From Ailanthus altissimus (lineage: Eukaryota; Streptophyta; Magnoliopsida; Sapindales; Simaroubaceae): a stretch of 64,000 nucleotides of DNA. Of this stretch, positions 1-13,500 are shown piece by piece (position 1 is the first letter of the stretch; every line of letters starts with the position of its first letter). Under the pieces are notes generated by a model. The model made no database searches and had not been told where the DNA came from. It saw only the letters and a program-made list of their open reading frames with translations. The position numbers and the translations under genes were made by a program. The DNA is taken from contig OX327700.1 of assembly GCA_946807835.1 (NCBI GenBank), positions 21,116,001 through 21,180,000 on the forward strand, given 5' to 3'.

Positions 1-510
1 TTTTTCGTTTAAATTATATAACTCTATATATCCATTAATGTTATTTTGTTTTAGTTTACAGAAGGTATGATCAAGGACATTCACACTCCAGCAGCTGGGT
101 ATTAGCATCAGTAGCAACTAAACATGCAGTACGATCATAAAAGCCTCACAAGTGTGAGAATTATAATTGATGTTGTTGCATAAGGGATGAACATGTTTAT
201 GCACTAGTATAAAGATGTGTGGGTTAAACACACCCTTTATACCAATCCCATTCAAAGGAGGATCAGAAAGAAAGATAAAATTGTAAATGAAAGCTCCATG
301 TGATGATTCCCAGGTTGACGTGGATCCATAATAGTCGATAGACTTGGCAATGCAAATAAAGTTTCAGGCTTGGTTTCGAGATAGTTAAGGGTGTGTTAGC
401 TAACCCAAGATCGATGCTGATTGAGAATGGTTTAATTTGTTTTTAAATGACTTGCTTAATGATTTTGTAATTACTTCTTATTTTAAAAAGTATACATTAA
501 TGGTGCCATT
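1..510. other. Unassigned AT-rich sequence at the window edge
   Basis: No open frame of useful length and no motif I recognise. A stretch near 61-150 follows a possible splice acceptor (tagtttacag) and reads briefly as protein, but stops appear soon after. It may be the edge of the decayed MULE that continues to the right. Confidence 0.4.
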
Positions 511-1259
511 ACTTATACATATACGTGGGATTTCACAGTTTATTAATGAGTGCTTAAAGTTGATCCATCAATACTAGTACAAGTATATACAAGCGTAATT
601 ATAAGGGTGCACGATTATAGATATATATATTTTTTGTAAGTTGTTTTTCTTTTTGATAGTAGTTTTAACATTATGTTATAAATGTTTAAGTATAATTTCA
701 CTAATTTAATGTCATATATTTGATATTAAAAGTCTATTCAACTTGTGTACAATGAGAATGCCCGTGCTCTATATGATATTACACAAGACTCGTCATTGTT
801 GTCATATGAACTAGGACTGAAAGAGGATTTACTTAATGATAAATTATGAAAATTCTACTACCATTTCAGATAGTTAACTAGATTTACTTATACATATATG
901 TGGGATTTCACAGTATATTAATGAGTGCTTAAAGTTGATCCATTAATACTAGTACAAGTATATACAAGCGTAATTATAAGGGTGCACGATTATAGATATA
1001 TATATTTTTTGTAAGTTGTTTTTCTTCTTGATAGTAGTTTTAACATTATATTATAAATGTTTAGGTATAATTTCACTAATTTAATGTCATATATTTGATA
1101 TTAAGAGTCTATTCAACTTGTGTACAACGAGAATGCCCGTGCTCTATATGATATTATACAAGACTCGTCATTGTTGTCATATGAACTAGGACTGAAAGAG
1201 GATTTACTTAATGATAAATTATGAAAATTCTACTACCATTTCAGATAGTTAACTAGATT
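511..1259 (+). repeat. Tandem duplication (2 x ~375 bp) of an Ulp1-gene relic
   Basis: Two adjacent copies, 511-885 and 886-1259, differ at only a few positions over about 375 bp. Read on the plus strand, each has a segment resembling the decayed Ulp1 gene of the MULE at 53-56 kb: both start with INE-x-LK-x-I, and later SYELGLKEDLLND resembles AYAQGAKEDLLDA upstream of the protease His. The copies therefore look like a duplicated exon and intron of a related Ulp1-type gene. Both have stops and cannot be functional. Confidence 0.7.
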
Positions 1260-1489
1260 GAACTAGGAACAAATCACTTAAATAGCTTTTACAAGCTTTA
1301 GTTGATAGTAAAATATAAAATATAAAATATAAAATAACAACAAAGCCAAACAAAAAATAAAATAGTAACAAAATTAACTAAAATTAACAAATAAAATTCA
1401 ATTGCTATGTAAAGCAATACGGGGTTTGATATTTTTGGCAATTATGTATATGTTGTTTACTATGACTATAAATATTGTTTGATAGTTCC

Positions 1490-3870
1490 TTCCCTTATGA
1501 TGGAATCTGCTTCGTTCTATGCCTTTTTGCATATTGATGTGCTATGAAGGTTAGTTGTCAACATTTCTTAATTTATTTGGAACTATCTAACCTGATTGAT
1601 GACCAACTAAAAGAACTAACTCGATATAGGCAATAAAATAAATACTTGGACATGTAATAAGGCGAACAAAGACCCTCATAGTGTAATCTCATATGTCTGC
1701 ATACGACAATGGTATGGGCATAAGATAGTTGTCAAAAGTCAAACTTCTAACACACTATGTCTTTACGATGATATCCATTATTCTATTTCTACTTCTATTC
1801 TGCACTGTAATTTATGAATTATCCACTAGATGAAATGTCATTCGACTAGATTTATAATTATGCTTCACTAGTTTGTAATTTGCTCAAGTCGTTAGAAAAG
1901 ATGTCATATCTTTTGTTGCTTTCTGTCTACGATAAAACTATTGCGGCGTTAACTCTTGTATCTACTCAACCTAAGTAGTAGCAAGAAGAGATCTTGCTTC
2001 TTTTACTATTGCATTAATACTCTGTACAATATCATTGATCATGATATAGTATCTTCTAAATGCACCCATTGATCGAGCTTATTTTTCTATGCCAATGTCA
2101 TTCTCTGAATACTTTGCTATCTTAGGTCTCATCCTTCGCATCTTACTCATTTGGCGTTAAAAGTCAAAAAGGCAACATGTCTGCACAACAACAAAATAAG
2201 CAATTAAAATTCATTTTTTTTTATTGACTACTAAATTTTTCTTCAAGTAATAGATACAAAACCCATAATAGGTATTAGGAAATACACTATGAATAGCCTT
2301 TTCATTACTGGCATGCCAATTAGATTCAGAAATAAGATCTTGAAAGTCACTAATTACTCCTAAAAAATTAGCTATAAACCATGCCTAAGAAGAATCATTT
2401 TTAGAGTCAACAATCCCTTATACTAATAAAAACAATTTATTGTTCTCATATTTATATATAACCATAAACATTATACCAAGATAGGCACATTTAAAAAATA
2501 TTCTATCAACTAGAATCACGAGTTAAATGGATGATTAAAAACCTCTGATGCAAGGTTCCAACGCCATAAAGAAATACTTAAAGTGATTGTCGTCATGAAT
2601 TTTTAAGTAAGCAACCATACCTGGGTTCTGTTATTCTAGCACATAGCAGTATACAGAAAGGAATCTAAACGTGTCATTTGAAGTACCTTATATCAACCTG
2701 CATGCATATTCCTTAGCTCGCTAAATAGTAAAATACATTAACTCTACACTAAATTCTTCATGTATATCTGATTGGATTTCCTTTAGTTTATAAACTCTGC
2801 TGATTAATGTAAACTTATTTTTTTTAATTATTTTACCAATAATCTAATTCTTTGTTTACTGGTGACCATCACACAATCGATCTAAAAAATACGTGTGCTC
2901 TATATTTATTCTTTTCATAGTGAAGAAGTTTTGTGCTTCTATCAATATTATATGTACTCTCTATTTGTATCTTTCATTATTGCATTTCCCCTCAAAATGA
3001 TCTTTTGTAGACTATGAGCTTTGAAGTTCCAATAACCCTTAAGTGTTAGTATTCTTATAGCCTTATAAAGTTTATCTTTGCTATCATACAACTTTCTCAC
3101 AAATATATCCCCAATTCTAATATACAATACCTTATCCAACATGACCAAGTTCGATAATGGTATCAGGAGAATAAACTAAAAAAGGTTTTTAGCTTAAACT
3201 TGATCTTTTCTTGCATACAAATCATATGCATCATCCAACTCTTAAAGAAAACTATTAAAAATATAATATTGTCCATTTTTCTTTACTTCATTTAATCTAT
3301 CAGCTTTAGTTTCATAATCAGCATTTTCATATCATCATCTTCCCTATCTATTTGCCTATCATAGTACATGTAAGTTGGGTTTTTGTTGAATATTATTGTG
3401 GTATAATGATAGTAATTTATAGTGTTTATTAGAAGCACAACGGTTAGTATTATTAGGACTATATTACTCACTTCGTTGCTAACGCTTGTAAACATGAAGT
3501 GATTATAATGGATTTGTTCATTCTCAACATGTGCCTTTATATTTTTTAATGTATAAGAGCTCTAATAATCATTAATACACATAAAAGTGTTAAGTCTTTC
3601 TATTAAGACCCAAAGAACTACACATTATCATCATTTTAATTGTAATTAGTCTCAGCTTCACTCTCATTGTATCAATAAAAATTCTCATAGGCACTTTATA
3701 CTGCACCTTATCAATTTTAATTATATAACATACAATATTTAACAACGCTTCATATTTTACATTCTTTGAAATTGAAATATCAATATTTTAGAATTTATTA
3801 TATTTCTCATCATCGTCATTAGAACTCTCCCACCTTTCTCCAAAACATACAATGATTTGATCTCGATTCA
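1490..3870 (-). pseudogene. Decayed MULE (MuDR-type) transposase relic
   Basis: Segment after segment on the minus strand matches the transposase region of the MULE at 56.4-58.9 kb, in the same order. Examples are 2030-2170 with 56990-57140, 2330-2400 with 57330-57410, 2540-2700 with 57560-57690, 2948-3148 with 57900-58130, and 3292-3495 with 58310-58470. The reading frame is broken by many stops and indels, and no piece exceeds about 67 codons. The N-terminal region and parts of the catalytic core can be followed by this comparison. Together with the Ulp1-like duplication at 511-1259 on the opposite strand, it repeats the convergent two-gene plan of the right-hand MULE. It is a clearly older, dead relative. 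Its terminal repeats could not be defined. Confidence 0.75.
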
Positions 3871-5859
3871 TGATACCTATAAAAATAAATAAATTATCAA
3901 AAATGTGATTAAAGTGTAAAAATAAAAAATTCTGAAAAATCTTGCATCATGCCCCAAAAAACAATTGCACCACGCCAAACGTTTGTTATTGTGCTCCTTT
4001 AAGACAATTGCCCTCCGATTTTTAGTTTTTATCATTTTGTCACTATTTTACACAATTTTTTCTAATGCACTTATTTTTAACAAATTTATCACAAAAATAA
4101 AAGAAAAAATATGTTAAAAAGAGGCTATGTTTGTAAATTTATTAGAAGAATAAGAATTTTATCAGAATAATATTATACTTGTCAAATGTTATCTCAAAAA
4201 TTTATTTTAAATAATGTATCAAATAATTATTGGATAGTTAAATGATATAATGGTTAATTTTAAAAATTATAACATTTTATTATTTCGTAATTATTTAATA
4301 CATTAATTTAAAATAAAAATTTTAAAATAATATTTAAAAAATATAATATTATTATATTTTATTACTAAGTTATAAACTTTTCATATGCAATAAGCCATAG
4401 GTAGGGAGTTTAATGAAATTTTCCCTTAGTTTTATCTGCTCTACAGATATGACTGTCATTTCAAAGTCACCGTAATATGACACAGACTCATTGAACGCCA
4501 AAAATGCAAAATCCTTATCCACTAGTTTCTACTCTTCTAGTTCTCTTCGTACAAACCAGGAAAGTTTTGTAAGTTGACCACAAATTTGGCCTATTATGCT
4601 TATTTGGCCGAGTCAAATTTTAAAAATTTTATTAATCGAAGACTTGCTATTGGAATTACTTTGCTCATAATTGTAATTTTTGAGAAAATTCAATTTAATA
4701 ATTAGCAAAGCGCCATGTGGTACTACCTTGTGCCGCCATGTGGTCATAAAATATTTATTTAATTTTTTTATTAAAAATTTTAATTATTTAATTTAATTTC
4801 AATGTTTATTTTAAATTTTATTTAATAATTAAAATATTATTTTTAAGTAAAAAGAAAAAAAAATAGAGAAGAACTCTCTCTCTTGTCATTTTTATTCTAT
4901 CTCTCTCGACACTTTCTAAATTCACCACCAAATTTTGTTACACAATTTATAAATTAACTTGAAATGCATGAAATTTTAAAGAATATAAGTAAAATAACTA
5001 ATTGTGAGCTTAAAGAAATTAGAATAGACAAAAAATTGGTAGGTTTTATTATTTTGTTGTTGTTGTTGATTTATATTATATTAGTTAGTATGTGTAGATT
5101 TAATGTTAACAAGATAAAAATATGATTAAAAATAAGTGTAAAAAATAAAAAAAAAAAGGCAACAAAAAAAATAGTTGAAAATTGTGGATTCACAGCTAGA
5201 ACTGCATGCATATTTGCTATATTATTATACTTATGTGAATCACTTCCATCCATCAACAAATTTCACTTGCAAAAATCAAGTGCTTGTTAATAGTAAGAAA
5301 AAAATAGAAGCTACTGCTAGAGAATAACAATAATAATACTATTGAAATTTGTTTATATATTAATTTGAGCCAATTCAATATTAGTGGGAGATAGCATGGG
5401 GTGATTAGGTTAAAATAAGGTTCACTTTATTATTTATTGTACCTTTTAGATAATTCTTTTCTTTTTCTCAATTTGTAAGATTTTTTTGGAGAACATCATA
5501 GTTCAAAGGTTTTACATTTAAGCCGTTGAAATTTGTAAGAGTTTAATTTTTTTTTTATTTTTGATCATTTGTAGTAATACTATACTGTTTGGATAATTAT
5601 AGTATTGGTCCTACTATTTGAATATTTGTAATTAGACCTAATAGTTTAAGATTTTGTGTTGTGGCCCAAAATTTTTGTAACTTCTCCTTGAAGATAATAG
5701 ATTTGTTCTAGCGGTGTCTGAGGACGTAAGTAACATTACCGAACCTCGTTAAATTTGATCTTTTTTTTATTTTGTATAATGTGTTAGATGATAGTTAGTT
5801 GTCTTATTATGATATTATATTCGATTGCTAGCATAACAATAGTACTAATTATTGTTTGA
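3871..5859. other. AT-rich spacer without recognisable genes
   Basis: The stretch is rich in A/T runs and has no open frame with family resemblance. The first 200 bp may be the inner end of the decayed MULE. A short GC-richer patch with a repeated gccatgtgg motif lies at about 4711-4745. Nothing else is supported. Confidence 0.5.
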
Positions 5860-6540
5860 ACGCTTCTTAGCGCAACAAATATCATCATTAAGAAACTTTT
5901 ATAATCCAAGAACTCACCTCTCCAATGATGTAAGTTCTGATTCAAGCTGAGTAGCTCTTTCCTTTGCATGATCCAAAGGCATTGTAATCACAGGTTCTGC
6001 TCACTATCTTGAAGCCGTTGTCGTAGCTCCTTATCCTGCAACTCATTTTAGCAGAGGAAAATAAAAAATCAATGTCGAATATTGAGTACAATTGACATGA
6101 AATCCTTTCTAATATTATGAAATGGGAAAAAAGATACATCAAAAAGCATATAAGGGAAACACATAATATCTCACCCTTTTCTCAGAACATTCTCGATACA
6201 AAAGCAATCTCTTCCTGATAGAATGGCTCAATATCATTGATTTGCAAGCCTACAATAAATAGAGAGAATAAATAGTCTTGAAGTATAATTTAAAAGAAAA
6301 TTGAATGTTAAACCCTTAAAATGGCATTGCATGTCATCAGTCTATATATATATATATGTGTGTGTGTGTTATGCAAATAAATGTATATAAAAAAGAAGTC
6401 TACAGGAAAAAAGAACCACCAAAAGATCACAAACATAGATGTATATAAAAATACAAGGATAATCTGCCCAAATAAAAGTATAGGACCTCATACATCTTAA
6501 ATAATTTGATCCACTAAATTGACCCAATTATTGTTTTTTG
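5860..6540 (-). pseudogene. Inverted partial duplicate of the 7.6-9.5 kb gene (exons 3-4)
   Basis: On the minus strand this stretch matches 8245-8830 of the neighbouring gene: the end of intron 2, exon 3, intron 3, exon 4 and the start of intron 4. The best matched piece (5880-6140) keeps the intron 3/exon 4 text and the GAGAG|GTGA donor. Upstream, 6400-6530 matches the intron sequence before exon 3. Because introns are copied, this is a DNA-level duplication and not a retrocopy. There is no promoter and no first or last exon, and exon 4 carries substitutions, so it is a non-coding fragment in inverted orientation about 2 kb from its source. Confidence 0.85.
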
Positions 6541-6857
6541 TATACAAAATTTAAAACCCCAATAGATTTAAGACAAATGAGGGTTTAAATAATATAATAT
6601 TATTTGAGATATTTTATATAAAATATTTGGAACTAATGCTATGATTTTATACTTTTATTATTGTATTAATTTCAAATCACTTAAAATCTATGAATGTTTG
6701 CTACGAATGTAATAAGTATTATATATTTGTTTGAGCGAATTTAATAATAAAAGTTTAAATTTAGAATGAATTTGAAAAGAATTTAAAATCATAATTTTAA
6801 AACGAATATAAGTATTAATTTAAAAATATTGGTTTTAAACCTGGTCGTTGTCATCCC

Positions 6858-6891
<34 letters not shown>

Positions 6892-7588
6892 TAATTTAAA
6901 AATATTGATTCTAAACCTGGTCGTTGTCATCTCTATTATATATATATATATCACAAATTGTAACAATAGAGATATTGGCAAAATAATCCTAAAAAATATG
7001 ATTTATTTGTCAAAAATTGAAATAATAGGGGTCTGAATGAAAATAGCCTAGTATTATTTTACTAGATTGACTTAGAGTTTCACATTAGTTCGTCATTTCA
7101 AGTGTCTTGTACGTCTCGCATCACTCTTTTAACTCATTTGTGCGCTCATAGACGACGGCCATTTCACTCGGTAACCTTTTTCAATCATTTTGGCTATCAC
7201 AATTCATATTTTCACTATTTGGCAGCATATTAATACAATTTAGTGACTTTAATCTATCGAGTCATGAAAAGTATATCAAATTACTCTAAAAAAAAACCAA
7301 CCTCCTTTATTGCCCTTGTATGTAAATCCAGTATTGCCTTTAACCTGTTCGATGAAATACCCCAACTAAGGGTATTTTTCTTTTTGCTTATTCATATTCT
7401 ACTTACTTTTTTCCTTGAGAGGAAAATATACAAAAAATATTTGTTTATATTTGTATTGTATTTTGAGCTTGTTATTCTGCCACGAAGTTAGATAATTCCA
7501 GTTCGGTAATTGTTCTTCTTCCACTATGTTTATTGCAGATCACAGCTTTTGAGTAACTCACAGTTTAAAAGTTTAAGTAGAAGCAATC
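6541..7588. other. Intergenic region and presumed 5' flank of the following gene
   Basis: AT-rich sequence with AT microsatellites and a short tandem duplication (given separately). The part nearest the gene (about 7080-7588) is less repetitive and should hold the promoter and 5' UTR, but I cannot point to a convincing TATA box or transcription start. Confidence 0.4.
6815..6951. repeat. Short tandem duplication (~77 bp) ending in (AT)n
   Basis: The block from taatttaaaaatattg to cctattatatat occurs twice, starting at 6815 and 6892. Each copy ends in an AT dinucleotide run (about 30 bp in the first, 12 bp in the second). The copies differ at a few bases. This is typical slippage or unequal exchange at a microsatellite. 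Confidence 0.8.
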
Positions 7589-9535
7589 ATGGATGGTATG
7601 TGAAATCTGCTACCTTTCCTTTATTACTATTAATGAATTTTTTTTTTTCATATTTTCTGAAAAGATTAGCTTAAATTTGTGCCTCATTTATGTATATTGT
7701 TATGCCAAATCTTTTGTACATTACAAGTGTTAATTGCTTTTTAAGGTTATATTATAGTTTCACCTATGATTTTGGTTGTTGCTTTTGTGGAATTCAGTTG
7801 ATTCACAGCCAACTATGGAGGAAACTATACTGGTTGGTGATGACCTAATGATGGGGCCACCATCTCCTCTCGTCCCACCAGAAATTGCTTCTCATGTTCT
7901 TGAAGGTGTTGATTTGTGTGATGGGATATTAAGAAATCTTTTCTTGTGTAAGTCTTTCATTTTCTTTTCTCAGTTAGATTGAAGTCTATAAAATTATTAC
8001 GCTTTATTGATATCAGGAGAGGGTCATTGTATCTATAGTTGTATAAGCTATACTTGCTTAATTTTGTAGTACAATTAAAATTAGGGAGAGCCGAGGACCT
8101 TTTCTCTTCAGTCTGAATACACTTTTTACAAAATAAAAAACTCTTGAAAATTTACGCACATTGTGGACATTTGTTATGATTATTTCAGTGTGTGTAATGT
8201 AATGACTGATTGGACAAATGTGTTAATGGACTCTTGTTGGAGTTTGAATAACTGGGTCCATTTAGTGGATTGAATTCTCTAAAATGCACGAGGTCCTATA
8301 CTTTTATTGGGACAGGTTATCCCTATAATTTTATATACATCTATGTTTGTGATCTTTTGGGAGTTCTTTTTTTTTTTTTTTTTGTAGACTTTACATCCAA
8401 TTTTCTTTTAAATTACACTTTGAGACTAATTATTCTCTATGTTGTAGGCTTGCAAATCAATGATATTGAGCCATTCTGTCAGGAAGAGATTGCTTTGTAT
8501 CGAGAATGTTCTGAGAAGAGGGTGAGATATTATGTTTCTCTCTTATATGCTTTTTGATGTTTCTTTTTCCCCATTTCATAAAATTTGAAAGGATTTTATG
8601 CCAACTGTATCTCAGTATCTGATATTGATGTTTTATTTTCTTCCGCTAAAATGAGTTGCAGGATAAAGAGCTGCGGCAACGACTTCAAGATAGTGAGCAG
8701 AAATTGGGATTATCAATGCCTATGGATCAAGCAAAGGAAAGAGCTACTCAACTTGAATCAGAAGTTACATCATTGGAGAGGTGATTTCTTGGATCATAAA
8801 ATTTCCTTAATGATGGTATTATTATAGTTATTCTCTAGCAGTGGCAGTGGCTCCTATTTTTTCCTTACTATTTGCAGGCGCTTGATTCTTGCAAGTGGAA
8901 TTGAAGGAGTTGAAGGATTTCGTCAGAGATGGAGTCTTCATGGTCGCCTTACTGATACAAAGTAATCTTCGTTATGCATTTCTGTAGCAAGCATATAAAT
9001 CACTTTTGTTTCATTAGCTCCTATTTCTTCTTTGTTGGCTTACAATTAAGGGCTTTCAAACCATTGGAATGTTAAGTTTCAGAATTTTTCATTTCGGAGA
9101 ATATAGGTTCCTGAACTGTAGGTGGTATGGTCCCTAAACTGAATCAGTTATGCCTAGTAATAGCCTGAAGGAGAGAACAGAAGTCTTTAAAAGAGAGAGG
9201 GTAGATGTGGGGGTACTTGGATCTGCAGATATGGGCGGATAACTTCCATCCCATAAATGTTAAAAGCCTAAAGTGACTCCTTAATGAACTATTAGTTGTT
9301 TAATTTGTATAAATGCTTAACACTTGTTGATTGGATCTATCGTAGTAATCAGTTTTTGAGAGTTTTTAATACTTCAATTAAAGTCATCAATGAAATCCCT
9401 CATCAACATTTTAAAAGTTGCCTTCTTCTTCTGTTCTGCAGACAAAGGTTGGAGTCCTTGAAGGAGGGAATTGAGAACAGAATAAAGGACGAACCAGCCA
9501 AAGTTTCAAGTCAGAAAAAATGGTTCTTTTGGTGA
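7589..9535 (+). CDS. Small Cys-x9-Cys / coiled-coil protein, six exons, intact
   Basis: Exons 7589-7595, 7798-7947, 8448-8521, 8662-8780, 8878-8961 and 9442-9535 join in one frame to 175 codons, with GT-AG at every intron. The first exon holds only ATGGATG. The protein has an acidic, proline-containing N-terminus (to about residue 35) and then a segment with cysteines spaced x8, x9 and x9 (residues about 43-73; the last three read as consecutive C-x9-C spacings). A charged helical coiled-coil stretch follows (about 75-125), then a short tail ending KKWFFW. C-x9-C spacings are typical of CHCH-fold mitochondrial or COX-assembly-type proteins, so a small CHCH-like protein is a reasonable family guess, but I do not recognise a named orthologue. 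Exon joins, phases and codon content all look functional. An inverted fragment of the same gene lies at 5860-6540. Confidence 0.88.
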
Positions 9536-10339
9536 AGATAGTCCCTGCATTCATATTGCATCATGGGCATCAGCCTGCAGCAAGAAGATAAACCAAGCAT
9601 TTGGTATGCTGGATATGGCCTAGCCTTCTAACTTTCTCTCAATCTGCTTAATCGTGCAGTGCTATCTGTTGATCATTCTGATGATGATGGCTGAGGTTTC
9701 CTCTTTGTTCAGTGTTACCTTGCTGGTGGTCCTGTTTGATAGTGTTATTCTGTTCCATAATCAACAGTAGGGCATTCCTTAGTCAACTTATCTAAATGAT
9801 AATTTCCCTGAGCGTCTCTCCATCCATACTTGCAATGTCTTTTTCCCTGAATTCTTAATCTGTAACAATGTACGTTGCAATCTACCGTTCAGTAGGTATC
9901 TAACAATTTTCTTTTTTAATTTTTTTTTTCCATTTTGAAACAAACATGTTCTTTTTAAGAGGAGCAAAAAAGTCTTGCTTGCAAAAGTAAAATTTTTAAT
10001 TTCTAAAAGTTCACAATAAATTCAGGGAGTTCTTTTAAACGTAATCTCTTGAGAAAGACCAATACTAATCTAGTTGCAAAAGATATTACAGAATTGATTC
10101 CTTATACCAATCTTATAAAAAAAAAAAGGCACAACAACCACTTAAATTGTCTGAAGAAGTCAACTAAGAAAATATTACTCTAAAAACACACTTCTATACA
10201 AATATTCAATCAGCATGGGCTGCTTGGCAGTCTGTCGATTAGAAGGTAGAGACTAAAGAGTTTTGTTCCAAAAATGCGTGATCGTTTCATTCATATAAAT
10301 GTATAGTTATAGCTTAGATGCATGCTGGAATTGATAGAC
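9536..10339. other. 3' flank of the gene, then spacer
   Basis: The first 350 bp are non-coding and fit a 3' UTR. T-rich stretches at 9900-9940 are compatible with a polyadenylation region, but no single site is convincing. At 10205-10300 there is weak same-strand similarity to the 5' LTR at 20340-20400 (ctgcttggcagt against ctgcttgacagt). This may be a remnant of the Copia 3' LTR, but it is too weak to call. Confidence 0.4.
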
Positions 10340-10589
10340 TTAATGGATTTTACAAAATACATGATAATTCATATAAAAGAAAATAACTATATACACCATA
10401 TACAATGTATCGTAAACATTGTCAACCAAAGAAAAAATAAATTGCACAAGACAACCACAATATCTCAGCTCTTCTTTTCTTCCACAAACAGCGAAGGAAA
10501 ATGGGATGTGGACAGAATTGGAACCTTGTGATGATAGGCCTAGTAATCTTGCCCTGCCACCAAGTTCCCATATCAGCAATGGCTTTGTC

Positions 10590-13495
10590 ATTACATCTGC
10601 TATTTAATCCTCACTCAGAATAAACCTTACATCTTTTTCTTTTTTGGCAACCTTGTCTCATATAAAATGAATATCTAGCTCTATATGCTTTATTTTGGCA
10701 TAAAAAATAAGATTTCTTGTTAAAACTTTGACACTCTTGTTGTCACACTACAACACTGTAATCTAAGGTAATTAAACTAATATTTCAAAAAGTAGAGATT
10801 GAATCCAAATAATTTCTGAACAAGTTGATGCTAAAGATCTATACTTTGCCTTTGTACTATGGCCACTGTCTATTTTTTTTTTTCGGAGGACCATGACACC
10901 AAATTAGGATCAAGGCATATACAATAGCCACCTATAGACCTTCTGTCATTAGGATCGCATACCCAATTTGCATTTAAGTATCTAGTTAAAGAAAAATCCT
11001 GAGAATGTTCAATGTTTAATTCATATGACTGATTTGCTTTCAAGTACCTCAATATTCTTTTACAAGCTTCCCAATGTCTAATTGTTGGAGCTACAAAAAA
11101 CTAACTCAACTTATGAACATAAAAGAAAAGCTCAAGTCTGGTTAGTATAATGTACTGTAATGTACCAATGATACTTTTGTAAAGTATGGGATCTGGAAAC
11201 AACTCAGATTCTGAATCAAACTCAGCCTTTAGTAATTTCTCCCTAACAACTATGGGTGTATCACACCCTTTACAATCTATCATCTTTTATTTCTTAATAA
11301 GATCTGCAACATATTTTGATTAACATAAGTGAATACCAGTATTAGTAGATCTTACCTCAATCCTTTGGAAATAGTTTAAAAACCCTAGATCTTTAAGAGT
11401 AAATGCTTTGCCGAGTTTTTGAATAAAGTACTCCAATTAGCTAGATATCGGTTCAGTTAATAAAATGTAATCAAGACTAATATCACCCGACCATTTTGAT
11501 TGCAGAAGAAGAGAGATATGTCTAATTTTGAATTCATAAAACTCCAACTTAACAAGACTGCTTTCAGTTTATCATACCAGGCTCTACAAGCCTATTTGAA
11601 GCCATATAGTGCCTTTGTAAGTTTGTACACATGATGAGATAAGAATTGTTAACATACCCTTCAGGTTATGTCATGTACACAGCTTCATTCAAATCACCAT
11701 TAAGGAATGTATTGTTAATATCAATTTATCTTATAGATCACTTGTTCATCGCAGCTAAACTGAAGATGATTCTGACAATAGAGGCCTTGATCATAGGGCT
11801 AAAATTTTCATAATAATCTATCCCAAGAGTTTATAGAAAAACTTTAGCAACTAATCTAGCTTTGTACTTAAATAGTAACCCATCTAAGTTATACTTAACT
11901 CTAAACACCCATTTATTTGATATCACTTTGATTGCTTCAGTAGCAAGTACCAAAGTCCAAGTTCTGTTCCTTTGTAGTGCACTAAACTTATCATCTATTG
12001 CTCTTTTCTAATTAGAATCAGCTAAAGCTTCATGTACAATGTAAGGTTCAACGTGCAACAAAGGTAAAGATTTCACTTGATTGATGTATGCCTTTGGCTA
12101 GAAAATTCCAAATTTAGATCTGATCTTCATAGAATGAGTAGACAAAGTTTGATTCTTAGTTATAGGTAATGTGTTTTGAGTCATGTCAATAGTTTAAGAT
12201 GAAGTATTTGGTTCTATTATTTGACAAGGAAAATTTAATGTTTCTGAGTTTGAAGACAATGGTATAGATAAATTTCTTATTGGATCTTGAACTTGTGAAG
12301 GATATTGTATATTGTTATACTATTAATATGAGGAATAGTCAATGACATAGGTTTAGTGTATGCATTTTCAACTAAAGTTCTTTTTTTAGTCTGAAAAAGT
12401 GTTGTGTAAGGAAATTGGACTTCATTAAATGTAACATGAATGGCAATGGATATCCTACTAAAGGGATGTAAAAATTTATAACCTTTATAGAGGGGCTTTA
12501 TACTTAGAAATAGATATGATTCAATATAAAAGTTTTGTTTATTAGATTGATAAGGTCTAAAAAGTGGGAAACATTCACAACTAAAGGGTTTCAAGAATAT
12601 ATAATCTGGTGTTGTATTAAATAATTTTTGAAATAGGGACTGATATCTTAGAACATGTGTTGGTAGCCTATTGATTAGATATGAGGTTATTTGAAAAGTA
12701 TCCTACCAAAATTTTAGTGGCATATGAGCTTATACTAGAAAGGTAAGTCCTATTTCAATAATATGTCTATGCTTCCTTTCTACCACACTATTTTGGTGAT
12801 GAGTATAAGGGTAAGTCAATCTGAATTGAATGCCATTTTCCTTTAAAAAATTTCAAAAAGGTCTGTATTCTCCCTAGTTAGATTGCAAGGCTTTGATTGT
12901 GTGATAGAACTGTTTTTCAACTTGAAGCTTAAAGGCAATAAAGGCTTGAATTACATATGATTTAGTTTTTAAAGGAAATATCCAGTAGTATCTGGAGAAG
13001 CCATCAATGAAACTTATGTAATAGTGATATCCTTCTTTAGATGAAATTGAAGTTGGTCCCTAAAGGTCAATATAAACTAAGGCAAGATAAGTAAGTTAAT
13101 ATAGTATGAGCAAGAAAGTGAATTATGTGAAGTTTTCCTATTTGACAAGCAGAACAAAAATCAAATCTTGTATTGATATTATAAGCAATATTTTGTTTAC
13201 AATTTCGCAGTATAAGCTTAAGTACATAAGGATTTGGATGACCTAACCTCAAGTGCCATAGGTTTATACTATTGTTTTTCCTAGTCTGATCTAAAAGTAA
13301 TAAATGTGAACATAGACCAACAATCTGATTTGTACAAGACTTATTACTAAGATCAAAGGTACATGACTAATCTTTATTTATGTAACACAATGCTTTAGAT
13401 GAGAGACATAACAGTATTGAAGTAGGTGACCAGGTTTGAGTATATTGATTGTGAGAAGAATATAGTAGTAGCTTATATATCCCTTTACTGTAACA
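10590..13495 (-). pseudogene. Outer Copia integrase - reverse transcriptase - RNase H remains
   Basis: At 13060-13260 the minus strand encodes a zinc-binding pre-integrase segment (LRLGHPN ... FCSACQIGK). The integrase core follows at about 12600-13050, with the conserved VVERKHRH motif that carries the catalytic Glu. The integrase C-terminal part lies at 12277-12600. RT is badly decayed. Its end (DPILYKSIIGTLQYI) lies at 11101-11283, and RNase H follows with SIGGYCI ... LVSWSS at 10870-11052. The terminal IADVMTKPL block sits near 10575-10615. Many stops interrupt the frame. The nested element's CCCTT duplication sits directly upstream of the integrase segment, and the frame continues across it into the protease side. 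Confidence 0.85.
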
Positions 13496-13500
13496 CCCTT

